A stretch of DNA of 41,869 nt from Sulfoacidibacillus thermotolerans (GTDB taxonomy: Bacteria > Bacillota > Bacilli > Alicyclobacillales > SLC66), in assembly GCF_003144315.1 (NCBI RefSeq), contig NZ_MPDK01000024.1, positions 1 through 41,869 on the forward strand, read 5' to 3'. This document shows positions 8,297 to 16,606 of the stretch, one piece after another (positions within the stretch are counted from its first letter, which is position 1; each line of letters opens with the position of its first letter). The notes under the pieces are model-generated. The model was not told where the DNA came from. It saw nothing but the letters and a program-made list of their open reading frames with translations, and did not search any database. Both the position numbers and the translations under genes were made by a program.

Positions 8297-9070
8297 ATGC
8301 TGGTTCGGATTCAAGGCATAGTTCTAAAAACATACTCAAAAGGTGAAGATGATCGGTTACTTCTCATCTTAACTCCGCAACTGGGTTTTTTGCGGGTACT
8401 TGCTCCGCGTGCTGAACGACCAGGTCATGCGTTGTCAGCAGCAACTCAGGTACTCGCAAAAAGTGATTTTATTTTGTACAGACCCGCTGCAGGAATTGCC
8501 GTGATCAGACAAGCATCATTACTAGATGCGTATGCTGACTTACGAAGTCATGTGGAGCGGCTTTCTTATGCACTTGCCATGCTGGAGTTGTTTTCGCGCA
8601 TAAGCGAGGCAGTGCAAGACTGTGCACGAGAAGAATTTGTCCTGGTTCAATTGTATAAGGATATGATAGCTAGTTTGGAGCGACTACGCACTGCCGATGC
8701 ACCGCTTTTTGCGCTTGCACATTTAGCCATTTTGACTTTGCCGTGGCTTGGACTGTCACTTTCTTATACAACATGCGCTGCGTGTTTTTCATCCCTACCA
8801 CATGAAACATCTGTTTTTAGTTTTTTACATGGCGGTTTTCTTTGTCCATCTTGTCAAAGAGAAGAAAAAAATCAGGGTGCACTTATGTTGCATCCACGCG
8901 TGCGTCTGCTTATGGAAAAAATGAGTCAGGCTCATGTTGATCAGTTGCGCGAAGTTCGTGTCGAGGTGAATTTGCAAAAGCAAATTTACGTTGCAATTGC
9001 ATTGTTTTTGCGTGAATATGCAGGAATTGTCTTGCGTTCTTTTGAAGTAATTCAACAATTGCAGGAATAG
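8297..9070 (+). CDS. recO: DNA repair protein RecO
   Basis: A 257-aa recombination mediator that works with RecR to load RecA on SSB-coated DNA. The N-terminal OB-fold begins LVRIQGIVLKTYSKGEDD. A four-cysteine zinc site is visible (CAAC in the middle, CPSC about 30 residues later). ATG 8297 has AAGGAG (8284-8289) 7 bp upstream. In Bacillus glyQS would follow; here a convergent minus-strand gene does. Confidence 0.92.
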   Translation: MLVRIQGIVLKTYSKGEDDRLLLILTPQLGFLRVLAPRAERPGHALSAATQVLAKSDFILYRPAAGIAVIRQASLLDAYADLRSHVERLSYALAMLELFSRISEAVQDCAREEFVLVQLYKDMIASLERLRTADAPLFALAHLAILTLPWLGLSLSYTTCAACFSSLPHETSVFSFLHGGFLCPSCQREEKNQGALMLHPRVRLLMEKMSQAHVDQLREVRVEVNLQKQIYVAIALFLREYAGIVLRSFEVIQQLQE

Positions 9071-9080
9071 AGAATTTGGA

Positions 9081-9111
9081 TAAAAAAAGCCACTTTGTTT
9101 TCTCAAGTGGC
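9081..9111 (-). terminator. terminator of the small minus-strand gene
   Basis: GCCACTT (9089-9095) pairs with AAGTGGC (9105-9111). On the minus strand the stem is followed by a T-rich run (complement of TAAAAAAA, 9081-9088), so it terminates leftward transcription and supports the gene at 9163-9375. On the plus strand no T run follows. Confidence 0.7.
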
Positions 9112-9162
9112 TTCGCGTACAATAGAGTCAGTTGCAACTTTAGAGATTCAGCTTGTGGTTTG

Positions 9163-9375
9163 TCACTGAGGAAGAGAAAAAAAGTGTGCAAACCGATAGT
9201 CTGAGAAAACAAAAATGATCCCAGTGACAGCACCCATCCAAAAATATCGGCTTTTCATCGTCTTTCGATTAAAGCCAAATGGAGTTCCCTTTTCATAAGA
9301 GAAAAAGCGTGCAGACACAAAGCCACATATAATAATTAAGACAAGGCGGGCTAAAATTTTTACAAGAATATGCAA
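9163..9375 (-). CDS. small membrane protein of unknown function
   Basis: A 70-aa protein with two hydrophobic segments (HILVKILARLVLIIICGFVS and WMGAVTGIIFVFSDYRF) separated by a basic loop. The family is not recognised. The start is a TTG at 9375 with AGG about 9 bp upstream. Support comes from the terminator at its end and from its place in the gap where Bacillus carries glyQS. It is convergent to recO and divergent from ccpN. Confidence 0.55.
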   Translation of the reverse strand: MHILVKILARLVLIIICGFVSARFFSYEKGTPFGFNRKTMKSRYFWMGAVTGIIFVFSDYRFAHFFSLPQ

Positions 9376-9476
9376 ACGATTGAACCTACCTTTCTAGTTT
9401 CCGTTTATTCATAGATTGATTGTACCATGCCGCTTTCGTTTGCGCCAAGTCATGCAGGAATAGGTCAGCGAGGTGA

Positions 9477-10118
9477 AAAACGATCGAACTGTCAAAACGA
9501 CAACAGCAAATTGTCGCTATTGTTCGCGATCGCGGTCCGATTACTGGGGAGCGCATTGCTGACGAATTGTCGCTTACACGTGCAACACTGCGTCCTGACC
9601 TAGCTATTTTAACCATGGCGGGAATTTTAGATGCGCGCCCGCGGGTTGGGTATTTTTATATCGGCGATCATCATGCAAAGGACTTAGTGGGCGACTTGTT
9701 TCGTAAATACCAAGTGAAAGATTACAAATCGCTGCCCGTTGTCGTTCATGAACATACAACGGTATATGATGCGGTTGTTACGATGTTTTTAGAGGATGTA
9801 GGCACACTTTTTGTCGTGCGTGATGAAGGCGTTTTAGTTGGTGTTGCGTCGCGCAAAGATCTGCTCAAAGTTGCTATTGGCCAGTCCAATCTACATGAGG
9901 TGCCTGTTTCAGTTGCTATGACAAGAATGCCAAATATCACGACCATTGATCTAGAAGCCACGATGTATGATGCAGCGCGTAAATTAATAGAGGCCGAAGT
10001 CGATTCGCTCCCTGTCGTTCGCTGTGGGAGTGAACAACAACTCGAGGTGGTCGGACGAATTACCAAAACTACTGTGACAAGGCTTGTTGTTGAGCTTGGT
10101 TCGCTGCGAAATGTCTAA
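9477..10118 (+). CDS. ccpN: transcriptional repressor CcpN (HTH-CBS), start codon unresolved
   Basis: A repressor of gluconeogenic genes with an N-terminal winged HTH and two CBS domains. The frame after TGA 9474-9476 reads KTIELSKRQQQIVAIVRDRG, matching the CcpN N-terminus, then GERIADELSLTRATLRPDL as the recognition helix; CBS domains follow from about residue 80. There is no ATG, GTG or TTG at the family start. A GTG at 9473 would give the family sequence only if the run of five A (9476-9480) had four. ATC 9483, 6-7 bp after GAGGTGA, is the other candidate. The left end given is the first codon of the open frame, not a proven start. ppsR follows after 18 bp. Confidence 0.8.
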   Translation, partial: KTIELSKRQQQIVAIVRDRGPITGERIADELSLTRATLRPDLAILTMAGILDARPRVGYFYIGDHHAKDLVGDLFRKYQVKDYKSLPVVVHEHTTVYDAVVTMFLEDVGTLFVVRDEGVLVGVASRKDLLKVAIGQSNLHEVPVSVAMTRMPNITTIDLEATMYDAARKLIEAEVDSLPVVRCGSEQQLEVVGRITKTTVTRLVVELGSLRNV

Positions 10119-10136
10119 TCATTTGGGGGCATAGAG

Positions 10137-10955
10137 ATGGAATTTCATTTACCGGCGATCGTGTACGTAGTTTCAGATTCAGTGGGGGAAACTGCCGAGT
10201 TTGTGGTGCGGGCGGCTGCGAGTCAGTTTGATCATGGAAATTTCGAAATCCGGCGCTTTTCATACGTTGACTCCGTTCAAACGATTCAAGAAATTGTTGC
10301 GGCAGCAGATGAAATGGGTGGGTTTATTGCATATACATTGATTCTACCAGCTCTTCGGGAGGCGATGCGCGCAGAAGCAAAGCGTGTGGGCGTTCGCGCA
10401 GTTGATATTATGGGGCCGATGATGTCTGCGTTTGAAGACGTTTTTAGTGCAACGCCAAAGTTGCGACCAGGTTTAGTCCACCAATTGGACGATGAATATT
10501 TTCGACGGGTGGAGGCGATCGAATTTGCAGTTAAATATGACGACGGTCGCGATGTTCGAGGGTTGTTGCGAGCCGATGTGGTCCTTGTAGGAGTTTCGCG
10601 CACTTCAAAAACGCCACTAAGCATGTATTTAGCTCATAAACGCGTGCGTGTGGCTAACGTGCCACTCGTTCCTGAGGTTCAGCCGCCAGATGAATTATTT
10701 GAACTTCCCCGAAATCGTGTGGTTGGTCTTACGATTAATCCAAAAGAGTTAAATGTGATTCGCCAAGAGCGATTGCGCCATCTTGGACTTCACGAACAAG
10801 CGTATTACGCAAGTGAACAACGAATTTTAGAGGAATTAAATTATGCAGATTATGTGATGAAGCAGCTGGGGTGTCCTGTGATTGATGTTTCACGGCGCGC
10901 TGTAGAAGAAACGGCAGGTATCATCTTAAGCTTGATCGAGGCGCGGGAAAGATAA
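10137..10955 (+). CDS. ppsR: pyruvate, phosphate dikinase regulatory protein
   Basis: A 272-aa bifunctional kinase/phosphorylase of the DUF299 family (YqfL), which inactivates and reactivates PPDK or PEP synthase by ADP-dependent phosphorylation and phosphate-dependent removal. The N-terminal VYVVSDSVGETAEFV and the P-loop-like GVSRTSKTPLS are diagnostic. Pairing with ccpN is conserved and fits joint control of the PEP-pyruvate node. ATG 10137 has a GGGGG stretch upstream. Confidence 0.92.
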   Translation: MEFHLPAIVYVVSDSVGETAEFVVRAAASQFDHGNFEIRRFSYVDSVQTIQEIVAAADEMGGFIAYTLILPALREAMRAEAKRVGVRAVDIMGPMMSAFEDVFSATPKLRPGLVHQLDDEYFRRVEAIEFAVKYDDGRDVRGLLRADVVLVGVSRTSKTPLSMYLAHKRVRVANVPLVPEVQPPDELFELPRNRVVGLTINPKELNVIRQERLRHLGLHEQAYYASEQRILEELNYADYVMKQLGCPVIDVSRRAVEETAGIILSLIEARER

Positions 10956-11104
10956 GAAACTTTTGTTGCAAATGCGGATTTTTTGTGTCCATTTTGCCGA
11001 TTGTCGGAAAGCGGAAGGATTATTTCTGTTTTATCGCGTACATCTATATACAAGGGCAAAGAAAGTAGGTTTAGATGTCGCTGACAAGAGTTACACTAGA
11101 CAAA

Positions 11105-11140
11105 TGTCGAATACTTTGTGGACGAACTGACAGTGTCGAT
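11105..11140 (+). promoter_or_regulatory. Spo0A-box-like sites
   Basis: TGTCGAA at 11105-11111 is a perfect Spo0A core heptamer and TGTCGAT at 11134-11140 differs by one base. Weaker forms are TGTCGGA 11002-11008, TGTCGCT 11076-11082 and CGTCGAA 11152-11158. Confidence 0.4.
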
Positions 11141-11161
11141 AAATTTCTGTGCGTCGAAAGC

Positions 11162-11188
11162 AGGAAAGTGTAGAATCTTGGCGAATAA
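11162..11188 (+). promoter_or_regulatory. candidate sigma-H promoter for dnaG-sigA
   Basis: AGGAAAG (11162-11168) and CGAATAA (11182-11188) are 13 bp apart, close to the sigma-H pattern (AGGAnnT and GAAT). The sigA operon of Bacillus subtilis is also read from a sigma-H promoter early in sporulation. Confidence 0.45.
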
Positions 11189-11269
11189 AGTTACGTATGA
11201 GATAAAACAAAAGATGACGCATGACAATCAGAATCCAAAGTCGCATTGAGCGAAGGGGGATTAACTTCT

Positions 11270-13186
11270 GTGAGCATGCGCATTCCAGAGGAATTTCTTG
11301 CTTTACTGCGTCAGAAAGTCGACATTGTAGACGTAATTTCGGAGTATGTACGGCTAAAGCGGGTTGGACGCTCTTTAGTGGGCTTGTGTCCATTTCATTC
11401 AGAGCGAACACCATCGTTTCACGTGACGCCCGGCAAGGGGTTTTATCACTGTTTTGGGTGTGGGGCTGGGGGGACAGCCGTCACGTTTCTTATGGAGATC
11501 GAGCAACTCACTTTTCCCCAGGCAATTGAGCGTCTGGCTAAACGAGCAGGCTTGCCTATGCCACAGGTCGAGAACGATCCTCTAGAAAGTGAAGATCGCA
11601 AACGACGGGAGCAACTTTACGAAGTTAATGCGCTAGCGACCAAATTTTACAATCATATTTTAATGAATCATCCTGCAGGCGCGCAAGGGCTTTCTTATCT
11701 TTTAGGACGCGGACTTACAAAAAAAACAATCGCTCAGTTTCAATTGGGGTTTGCTCCGTGGGGCGGCCGAGAACTGGTGCGGTTTTTGCGTAAACGCGAG
11801 TTTTCGACAGATGTGATTGTCGAAGCGGGATTAGGAATGCTTACGTCTGATGGGGAGTTAGTGGATCGCTATCGCAACCGTGTAATGTTTCCGATCGGAG
11901 CTTTGCAAGGCCGCACGATCGGGTTTGGGGGTCGCGCACTTGGCTCAGAAGAGCCAAAGTATCTGAACACGCAGGAAACGCCGATCTTTCGCAAACGAAA
12001 TGTGCTGTATGGATATGCACTTGCACGTCAAGCCATACGCAAAACAGGTCAAGTGGTATTGCTAGAAGGGTATATGGATGTGATTGCACTTCATCAACAT
12101 GGCCTTGCGAATGCAGTTGCAACACTTGGAACGGCGCTCACACAAGAACAGGCATCGATCTTGCGAAGAGTTGTTTTGGATGACGTGATACTGCTTTATG
12201 ACAGCGACTCAGCTGGGCAAAAGGCGGCGCTAAAGAGCATTGAAATTTTGCGCGAAATGGAGATTCCTTTGCGCGTAGCGAGCATACCCGATGCGAAAGA
12301 TCCAGATGAAGCAGTTCGAGAACTTGGGGCGGATCGTTTTAAAGCGGAATGCCTCGAGCAGACGATGAGTGCATTGCAGTTTCAATTGCTGCAGTTAACG
12401 CACAAGCATCCAAATCATCTGACAAGTGATCGACTCGACTATCTCCGCGATGCAGTGAATATCCTTGCTGAGGAGGATAGTTCGATCGAGCGCGAAGCGA
12501 TGCTAGAGTGGCTAAGTAAGACGTATTCCATCTCTGTTGCAGCGCTAAGAGATGATCTGCAGACGCAATTGCGCACAAAAAGCAAGCGTCCTCAGGCGAA
12601 TGCCTTTGCAAAAAAATGGGATACTATTAGGCATATGCCGCAAGATCTGGAATCGGGTCGCAAAAGTACTCCCATCGATGAACGGCTACCATTAAGACAT
12701 GAAGTAGCTGAACGGCAACTTCTGGTTTATATGTTACTCGATTCTGATGTCGTGAAACAAGTACAAATGAGTGTCCACTCTGAATTTTCTTTGCCGATGC
12801 ATAGTGCTTTGCAAGCTTATTTGTACGCCTTTTATGCTGAACATGAACACGCGGATCCGGAACTATTTTTGGCAACGATCGATGATTCCGCGGTGCTGCA
12901 GTTTGCGACGAAATTGTTGCAAGAAGCGATTGAGAGCGCGGAGCCCGATCATGCGCCCGATCCGCAAGTGGTTCGCGATTATATACAGTGTCTTATAGAC
13001 CATGATTTAGAGCGCGAAATGGCGCGCGTATCAAGCGAGTTAAAAAGAGCGCTCGAACAAGGTGATACGCTCGCGATGAAGCAAGCAGAGGAGGAACTGT
13101 GGCGATTGCGCAGTGAATTAGCGAAAGGTAGTAAGCCTGCGCTTATCGTGCAGGCGCCAAGAACCGGAAGGAGGAGCGGACGATGA
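11270..13186 (+). CDS. dnaG: DNA primase
   Basis: A 638-aa primase that makes RNA primers at the fork. The CHC2 zinc site is C40, H43, C61, C64 (CPFH and CFGC). The TOPRIM core has E266 and D270 (LLEGYMD) and D311/D313 (YDSDSAG). A helicase-binding C-terminal domain follows. The start is GTG 11270 by comparison with MGNRIP-type family starts and the AAGGGGG 10 bp upstream; ATG 11276 is possible. The last 4 bp overlap sigA, giving coupled translation in the dnaG-sigA unit. Confidence 0.95.
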   Translation: MSMRIPEEFLALLRQKVDIVDVISEYVRLKRVGRSLVGLCPFHSERTPSFHVTPGKGFYHCFGCGAGGTAVTFLMEIEQLTFPQAIERLAKRAGLPMPQVENDPLESEDRKRREQLYEVNALATKFYNHILMNHPAGAQGLSYLLGRGLTKKTIAQFQLGFAPWGGRELVRFLRKREFSTDVIVEAGLGMLTSDGELVDRYRNRVMFPIGALQGRTIGFGGRALGSEEPKYLNTQETPIFRKRNVLYGYALARQAIRKTGQVVLLEGYMDVIALHQHGLANAVATLGTALTQEQASILRRVVLDDVILLYDSDSAGQKAALKSIEILREMEIPLRVASIPDAKDPDEAVRELGADRFKAECLEQTMSALQFQLLQLTHKHPNHLTSDRLDYLRDAVNILAEEDSSIEREAMLEWLSKTYSISVAALRDDLQTQLRTKSKRPQANAFAKKWDTIRHMPQDLESGRKSTPIDERLPLRHEVAERQLLVYMLLDSDVVKQVQMSVHSEFSLPMHSALQAYLYAFYAEHEHADPELFLATIDDSAVLQFATKLLQEAIESAEPDHAPDPQVVRDYIQCLIDHDLEREMARVSSELKRALEQGDTLAMKQAEEELWRLRSELAKGSKPALIVQAPRTGRRSGR

Positions 13187-14328
13187 ACAAGGAGTTGCAA
13201 GACGATATGCGTTCAGGGCGAACGCTTGAAGATGTGAGGGAGCACTTGCTTGCCTCTGGGAAAAAGCGAGGCGTCTTGACATACACCGAGATCATGAACC
13301 GGCTATCTCCTTTTGATCAAGACAGCGATCAGATTGAAGATTTTTTTGATCAGGTAAATGAGCTTGGTATTGAAGTCATCAATGAGGGAGATGACGATCC
13401 GCGTGCGAATGATGATCTCCCTTCTGACATGGAACTGGCCGAAGAAGATGTGCGGCATGAGGAATTTGATTTAAATGATCTGACCATTCCCCCGGGAATT
13501 AAGATCAACGACCCAGTTCGTATGTATCTCAAAGAGATCGGTCGCGTTCAATTGCTCTCGGCAGAAGAGGAAATTGAACTTGCAAAGCGTATTGAAGAGG
13601 GCGATGAGGCGGCGAAACGGCGCTTGGCAGAAGCGAATTTGCGTCTGGTGGTTAGTATTGCTAAGCGGTATGTTGGGCGCGGGATGCTCTTTCTAGATTT
13701 AATTCAAGAAGGAAATATGGGATTAATTAAAGCCGTCGAGAAATTCGATTATCGTAAAGGATATAAATTTAGCACGTATGCGACGTGGTGGATACGTCAA
13801 GCGATTACGCGCGCAATTGCAGATCAAGCGCGGACAATTCGGATACCGGTGCATATGGTTGAGACGATCAACAAGCTGATTCGTATTTCGCGTCAGTTAC
13901 TTCAAGAATTGGGTCGAGAACCTAGTGCAGAAGAAATTGCAGCCGAAATGGACATGAGTCCAGAAAAGGTTAGAGAGATCCAGAAGATTGCCCAAGAACC
14001 TGTCTCTCTCGAGACGCCAATCGGCGAAGAAGATGATTCGCATTTAGGTGATTTTATTCCGGATGACGATGCTTTGGCACCAGCTGATGCAGCAGCTTAT
14101 GAATTGTTGAAGGAACAACTCGAAGATGTTCTTGACACGCTTACCGAGCGCGAAGAAAATGTCCTGCGGTTGCGCTTTGGATTAGATGATGGACGGACGC
14201 GAACACTTGAAGAAGTGGGCAAGGTTTTTGGGGTTACACGTGAACGAATTCGTCAGATCGAGGCGAAGGCGCTACGCAAATTGCGTCATCCAAGTCGCAG
14301 TAAGCGCTTAAAAGACTTTCTAGAGTAA
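13183..14328 (+). CDS. sigA: RNA polymerase primary sigma factor SigA (RpoD)
   Basis: A 381-aa housekeeping sigma factor. A short region 1.1 and an acidic linker lead to region 1.2 ([15 protein letters not shown], 111-125), region 2 with the -10 recognition helix ([17 protein letters not shown], 196-212), region 3, and region 4 with the [23 protein letters not shown] (349-368). The acidic stretch [20 protein letters not shown] is typical of Bacillota SigA. The gene starts inside the end of dnaG. A nested inverted repeat follows the stop. Confidence 0.97.
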   Translation: MNKELQDDMRSGRTLEDVREHLLASGKKRGVLTYTEIMNRLSPFDQDSDQIEDFFDQVNELGIEVINEGDDDPRANDDLPSDMELAEEDVRHEEFDLNDLTIPPGIKINDPVRMYLKEIGRVQLLSAEEEIELAKRIEEGDEAAKRRLAEANLRLVVSIAKRYVGRGMLFLDLIQEGNMGLIKAVEKFDYRKGYKFSTYATWWIRQAITRAIADQARTIRIPVHMVETINKLIRISRQLLQELGREPSAEEIAAEMDMSPEKVREIQKIAQEPVSLETPIGEEDDSHLGDFIPDDDALAPADAAAYELLKEQLEDVLDTLTEREENVLRLRFGLDDGRTRTLEEVGKVFGVTRERIRQIEAKALRKLRHPSRSKRLKDFLE

Positions 14329-14344
14329 ATGGATCTTACAAAAT

Positions 14345-14406
14345 TGTACAGTGCGTATGTTCTCCGCTTATTGTACTAAGGCGGTTGTACAGCGCACTGT
14401 ACAGTG
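14345..14406 (+). repeat. nested inverted repeats after sigA
   Basis: TGTACAGTGCG (14345-14355) and CGCACTGTACA (14393-14403) are perfect 11-bp complements. Between them CCGCTTA (14364-14370) pairs with TAAGGCGG (14377-14384) with one bulge around TTGTAC. CACTGTACAGTG (14395-14406) is itself a perfect 12-bp palindrome, and TTGTAC occurs three times. No T run follows the outer stem directly, so it may be an operator array rather than a simple terminator. Confidence 0.6.
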
Positions 14407-14427
14407 AACAGTTTGCGTTTTTATACA

Positions 14428-14457
14428 CTGTCAAAGGACCGGTAGATTCGCTATAAT
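14428..14457 (+). promoter_or_regulatory. candidate sigma-A promoter of the acyl-CoA dehydrogenase gene
   Basis: TATAAT at 14452-14457 is perfect; CTGTCA at 14428-14433 matches TTGACA at four of six positions with an 18-bp spacer. Confidence 0.5.
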
Positions 14458-14493
14458 AAAAGAGTCGTTGAGTAAGGGCTTTCATCATTTGCT

Positions 14494-14513
14494 CCGACTG
14501 AACGATCAGTCGG
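14494..14513 (+). promoter_or_regulatory. palindromic operator, probably for a TetR-type repressor
   Basis: CCGACTGA-ACGA-TCAGTCGG is a perfect 8-bp dyad. It lies about 40 bp after the -10 box and 84 bp before the dehydrogenase start, where a repressor would block transcription. TetR-family fatty-acid or branched-chain acyl regulators use sites of this size and type; the regulator gene is not in the window. Confidence 0.5.
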
Positions 14514-14596
14514 CTTGAAATGAATGAAGTCGGACGGGCTGTCGGGTGTACACATTCGAATTGCAGCCGTGATATTAAACTTGTGGGGTGACGTCT

Positions 14597-15739
14597 GTGA
14601 ATTTTGATTTATCGCAAGAACAATCGATGATTGTGAAGATGGTGCGGGAATTTGCTGAAGAGGAAATTGCGCCAAAAGCTGCAGAAGTGGATCGCAATGC
14701 ACGCTTTCCAATTGAAACTTTTGAAAAGCTTGGAGAATTAGGTTTACTCGGGTTGCCGATCAGTGAAGAGTATGGAGGAGCTGGGGGAGATACAATTTCC
14801 TATGCGCTTGCAGTAGAAGAAATCGGGCGTGCGTGTGGAAGTACAGGATTGAGTTATGCAGCTCATGTGTCTCTTGGGTGTGGTCCACTTTATTACTTTG
14901 GTACAGAAGAGCAAAAGAAAAAGTATCTAACTCCTTTAGCAAGTGGCAAAGCGCTTGGTTCATTTGGTTTGACGGAGCCAAATGCTGGTTCTGATGCAGG
15001 GGGGACACAGACGCGCGCAGTTCGCGATGGTGACTCGTATGTTATCAACGGCAGTAAGTCGTTCATTACAAACGCTGGCTATGCTAAAACGATTGTCGTG
15101 ACAGCTGTAGTTGGAAAAGATGAGCGAGGCAAAAATCGCATTGGGGCGTTTATCGTCCCTACTGATACAAAAGGGTTTTCTGTTGTGCGCACGTATGAAA
15201 AAATGGGGTTGCGTGGAAGCAATACGGTTGAATTATCATTAGAAGATGTACGAGTGCCGGCAGAAAACTTGCTTGGGAGTGAATCGGCGGGATTTAAGCA
15301 GTTCCTTTATACGCTGGATGGTGGGCGCATTAGCATAGGTGCTCTCAGTGTGGGTCTTGCGCGTGCCGCCTATGAAGCAGCATTACAGTATGCGAAAGAG
15401 CGTGTTCAATTTGGACATACCATCTCGAAATTCCAAGCGATTCAGTTTAAATTAGCTGATATGGCGATGCATATTGAACTTGCTCGGGATATGGTTTTAA
15501 AAGCGGCATGGCTGAAGGATCAACATCGACCCTTTACAAAGGAATCAGCAATGGCGAAATTGTTCGCATCTGAAATTTGCATGCGTGCTGCTGACCAAGC
15601 GGTGCAGATCCATGGAGGGGCTGGATATGTACAGGACTTCCCTGTAGAGCGTATTATGCGGGATGCGAAACTTATGGAGATCGGAGAAGGGACCTCTGAA
15701 GTACAGCGCCTTGTCATTGCAAGACAAATTGGCTGTTAA
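14597..15739 (+). CDS. acyl-CoA dehydrogenase (short/branched-chain type)
   Basis: A 380-aa FAD enzyme that oxidises acyl-CoA to enoyl-CoA and passes electrons to ETF. The N-terminal helical domain (NFDLSQEQSMIVKMVREF), the FAD-binding FGLTEPNAGSDAGG motif and the C-terminal IGEGTSEVQRLVIAR are all present; the Glu in EGT is the expected catalytic base. It resembles butyryl/isovaleryl-CoA dehydrogenases of Bacillus (AcdA/MmgC group); the substrate cannot be told from sequence. GTG 14597 is preferred over GTG 14588 because GGGGTGA lies 6 bp before it. It is a single-gene unit between its own promoter/operator and terminator. Confidence 0.92.
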   Translation: MNFDLSQEQSMIVKMVREFAEEEIAPKAAEVDRNARFPIETFEKLGELGLLGLPISEEYGGAGGDTISYALAVEEIGRACGSTGLSYAAHVSLGCGPLYYFGTEEQKKKYLTPLASGKALGSFGLTEPNAGSDAGGTQTRAVRDGDSYVINGSKSFITNAGYAKTIVVTAVVGKDERGKNRIGAFIVPTDTKGFSVVRTYEKMGLRGSNTVELSLEDVRVPAENLLGSESAGFKQFLYTLDGGRISIGALSVGLARAAYEAALQYAKERVQFGHTISKFQAIQFKLADMAMHIELARDMVLKAAWLKDQHRPFTKESAMAKLFASEICMRAADQAVQIHGGAGYVQDFPVERIMRDAKLMEIGEGTSEVQRLVIARQIGC

Positions 15740-15754
15740 ATAACGGTTTCTTAA

Positions 15755-15788
15755 CTGTCGCCAATTCCCTGAGAGGCGGCAGTTTTTT
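15755..15788 (+). terminator. intrinsic terminator after acyl-CoA dehydrogenase
   Basis: CTGTCGCC (15755-15762) pairs with GGCGGCAG (15775-15782), one T-G pair, followed by six T. Confidence 0.85.
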
Positions 15789-15823
15789 ATCTTTTTAGTG
15801 ATACAGAATATGGAGATGGAAGT

Positions 15824-16606
15824 ATGCATGAGCTTTCTTTACGATTACAGACGGTTGCTGATCAAATAGGGACAGTGGAGTGTTTTGCAGATATCGGAAG
15901 TGACCATGGTTTGCTCCCGATTGCATTGGTTAGAGCTGGACGTGCAAAGCGAGCGATTGCCGTGGAAGTGGCAAAAGGACCGTGTGCCGCAACCGCTCAA
16001 GCAGTTTTACAAGCGAAGTTGCAGGAGAGCATTGAAGTGCGTTTGGGGGATGGACTCACTGTCCTACAAAAGGAAGAAGTCGATGCTGTTGTCATAGCAG
16101 GTATGGGAGGACAAACAATGTGGGATATTCTTACATCCAAACATGCCGATCAGGTTCTTGTGCAAGATCATGCAGTTCGCCTTGTTTTACAGCCGATGGC
16201 GCAGGCGGGGCTCATGCGTTACTTTGCTCTTCATGGTGGCTATGAGGTATGTCAGGATGTGCGATTGATTGATAAGGGGATACATTATGAAGTGATGTGT
16301 CTGCAACCCCATCGTACAAAGCAACGGGTTGCGATGGCACCACGCGCACAACGTTTGCGTGAAGCGTATGAGCAACTTGCTCCTCAGGTAAAATGGCGCT
16401 TCGTATTTGGTGAAACTTTATTGCACGCAAAATCCCCACAGGTGCTTTTACAAATGCAAAAAGAAGCGCGTGCATTTAAACGCGTGCTAAAGCAAGCGCA
16501 CTCTGGACGTTCAGAGCGGGCGCAAGGGCGGATTAATAAGCTAAAAAGCGAGCTCGATGCACTTCTTGAACTGATGAGCAGCGTGTATGGGGTCTCTACA
16601 TTCTAA
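15824..16606 (+). CDS. trmK: tRNA (adenine22-N1)-methyltransferase TrmK
   Basis: A 260-aa Rossmann-fold methyltransferase using SAM to make m1A22 in tRNA. Motif I is FADIGSDHGLLPIAL (21-35); the catalytic-loop VVIAGMGGQTMWDIL follows at 89-103; a C-terminal coiled-coil region is also typical. In Bacillus trmK lies just downstream of sigA and is followed by the Nif3-like yqfO; here the partner is absent and trmK ends by a 4-bp convergent overlap with the next gene. Confidence 0.9.
   Translation: MHELSLRLQTVADQIGTVECFADIGSDHGLLPIALVRAGRAKRAIAVEVAKGPCAATAQAVLQAKLQESIEVRLGDGLTVLQKEEVDAVVIAGMGGQTMWDILTSKHADQVLVQDHAVRLVLQPMAQAGLMRYFALHGGYEVCQDVRLIDKGIHYEVMCLQPHRTKQRVAMAPRAQRLREAYEQLAPQVKWRFVFGETLLHAKSPQVLLQMQKEARAFKRVLKQAHSGRSERAQGRINKLKSELDALLELMSSVYGVSTF

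Larger units (their letters stand above)
10956..11269 (+). other. 314-bp control region before dnaG-sigA
   Basis: No convincing gene lies here; Bacillus would carry yqxD. The stretch holds a sigma-H-like promoter (11162-11188), a weak sigma-A-like pair (TTGGCG 11179 / GATAAA 11201) and several Spo0A-box-like heptamers. A 32-codon frame from ATG 11075 is not family-like. Confidence 0.6.

Noticed and set aside
9567-10118. ccpN starting at TTG 9567
   Set aside because: This start would cut away the first half of the HTH domain, although the upstream codons clearly encode the family N-terminus.
11075-11173. 32-codon frame from ATG in the dnaG upstream region
   Set aside because: Only a weak AGG precedes it, and the region is better explained by control sites; the peptide has no recognisable character.
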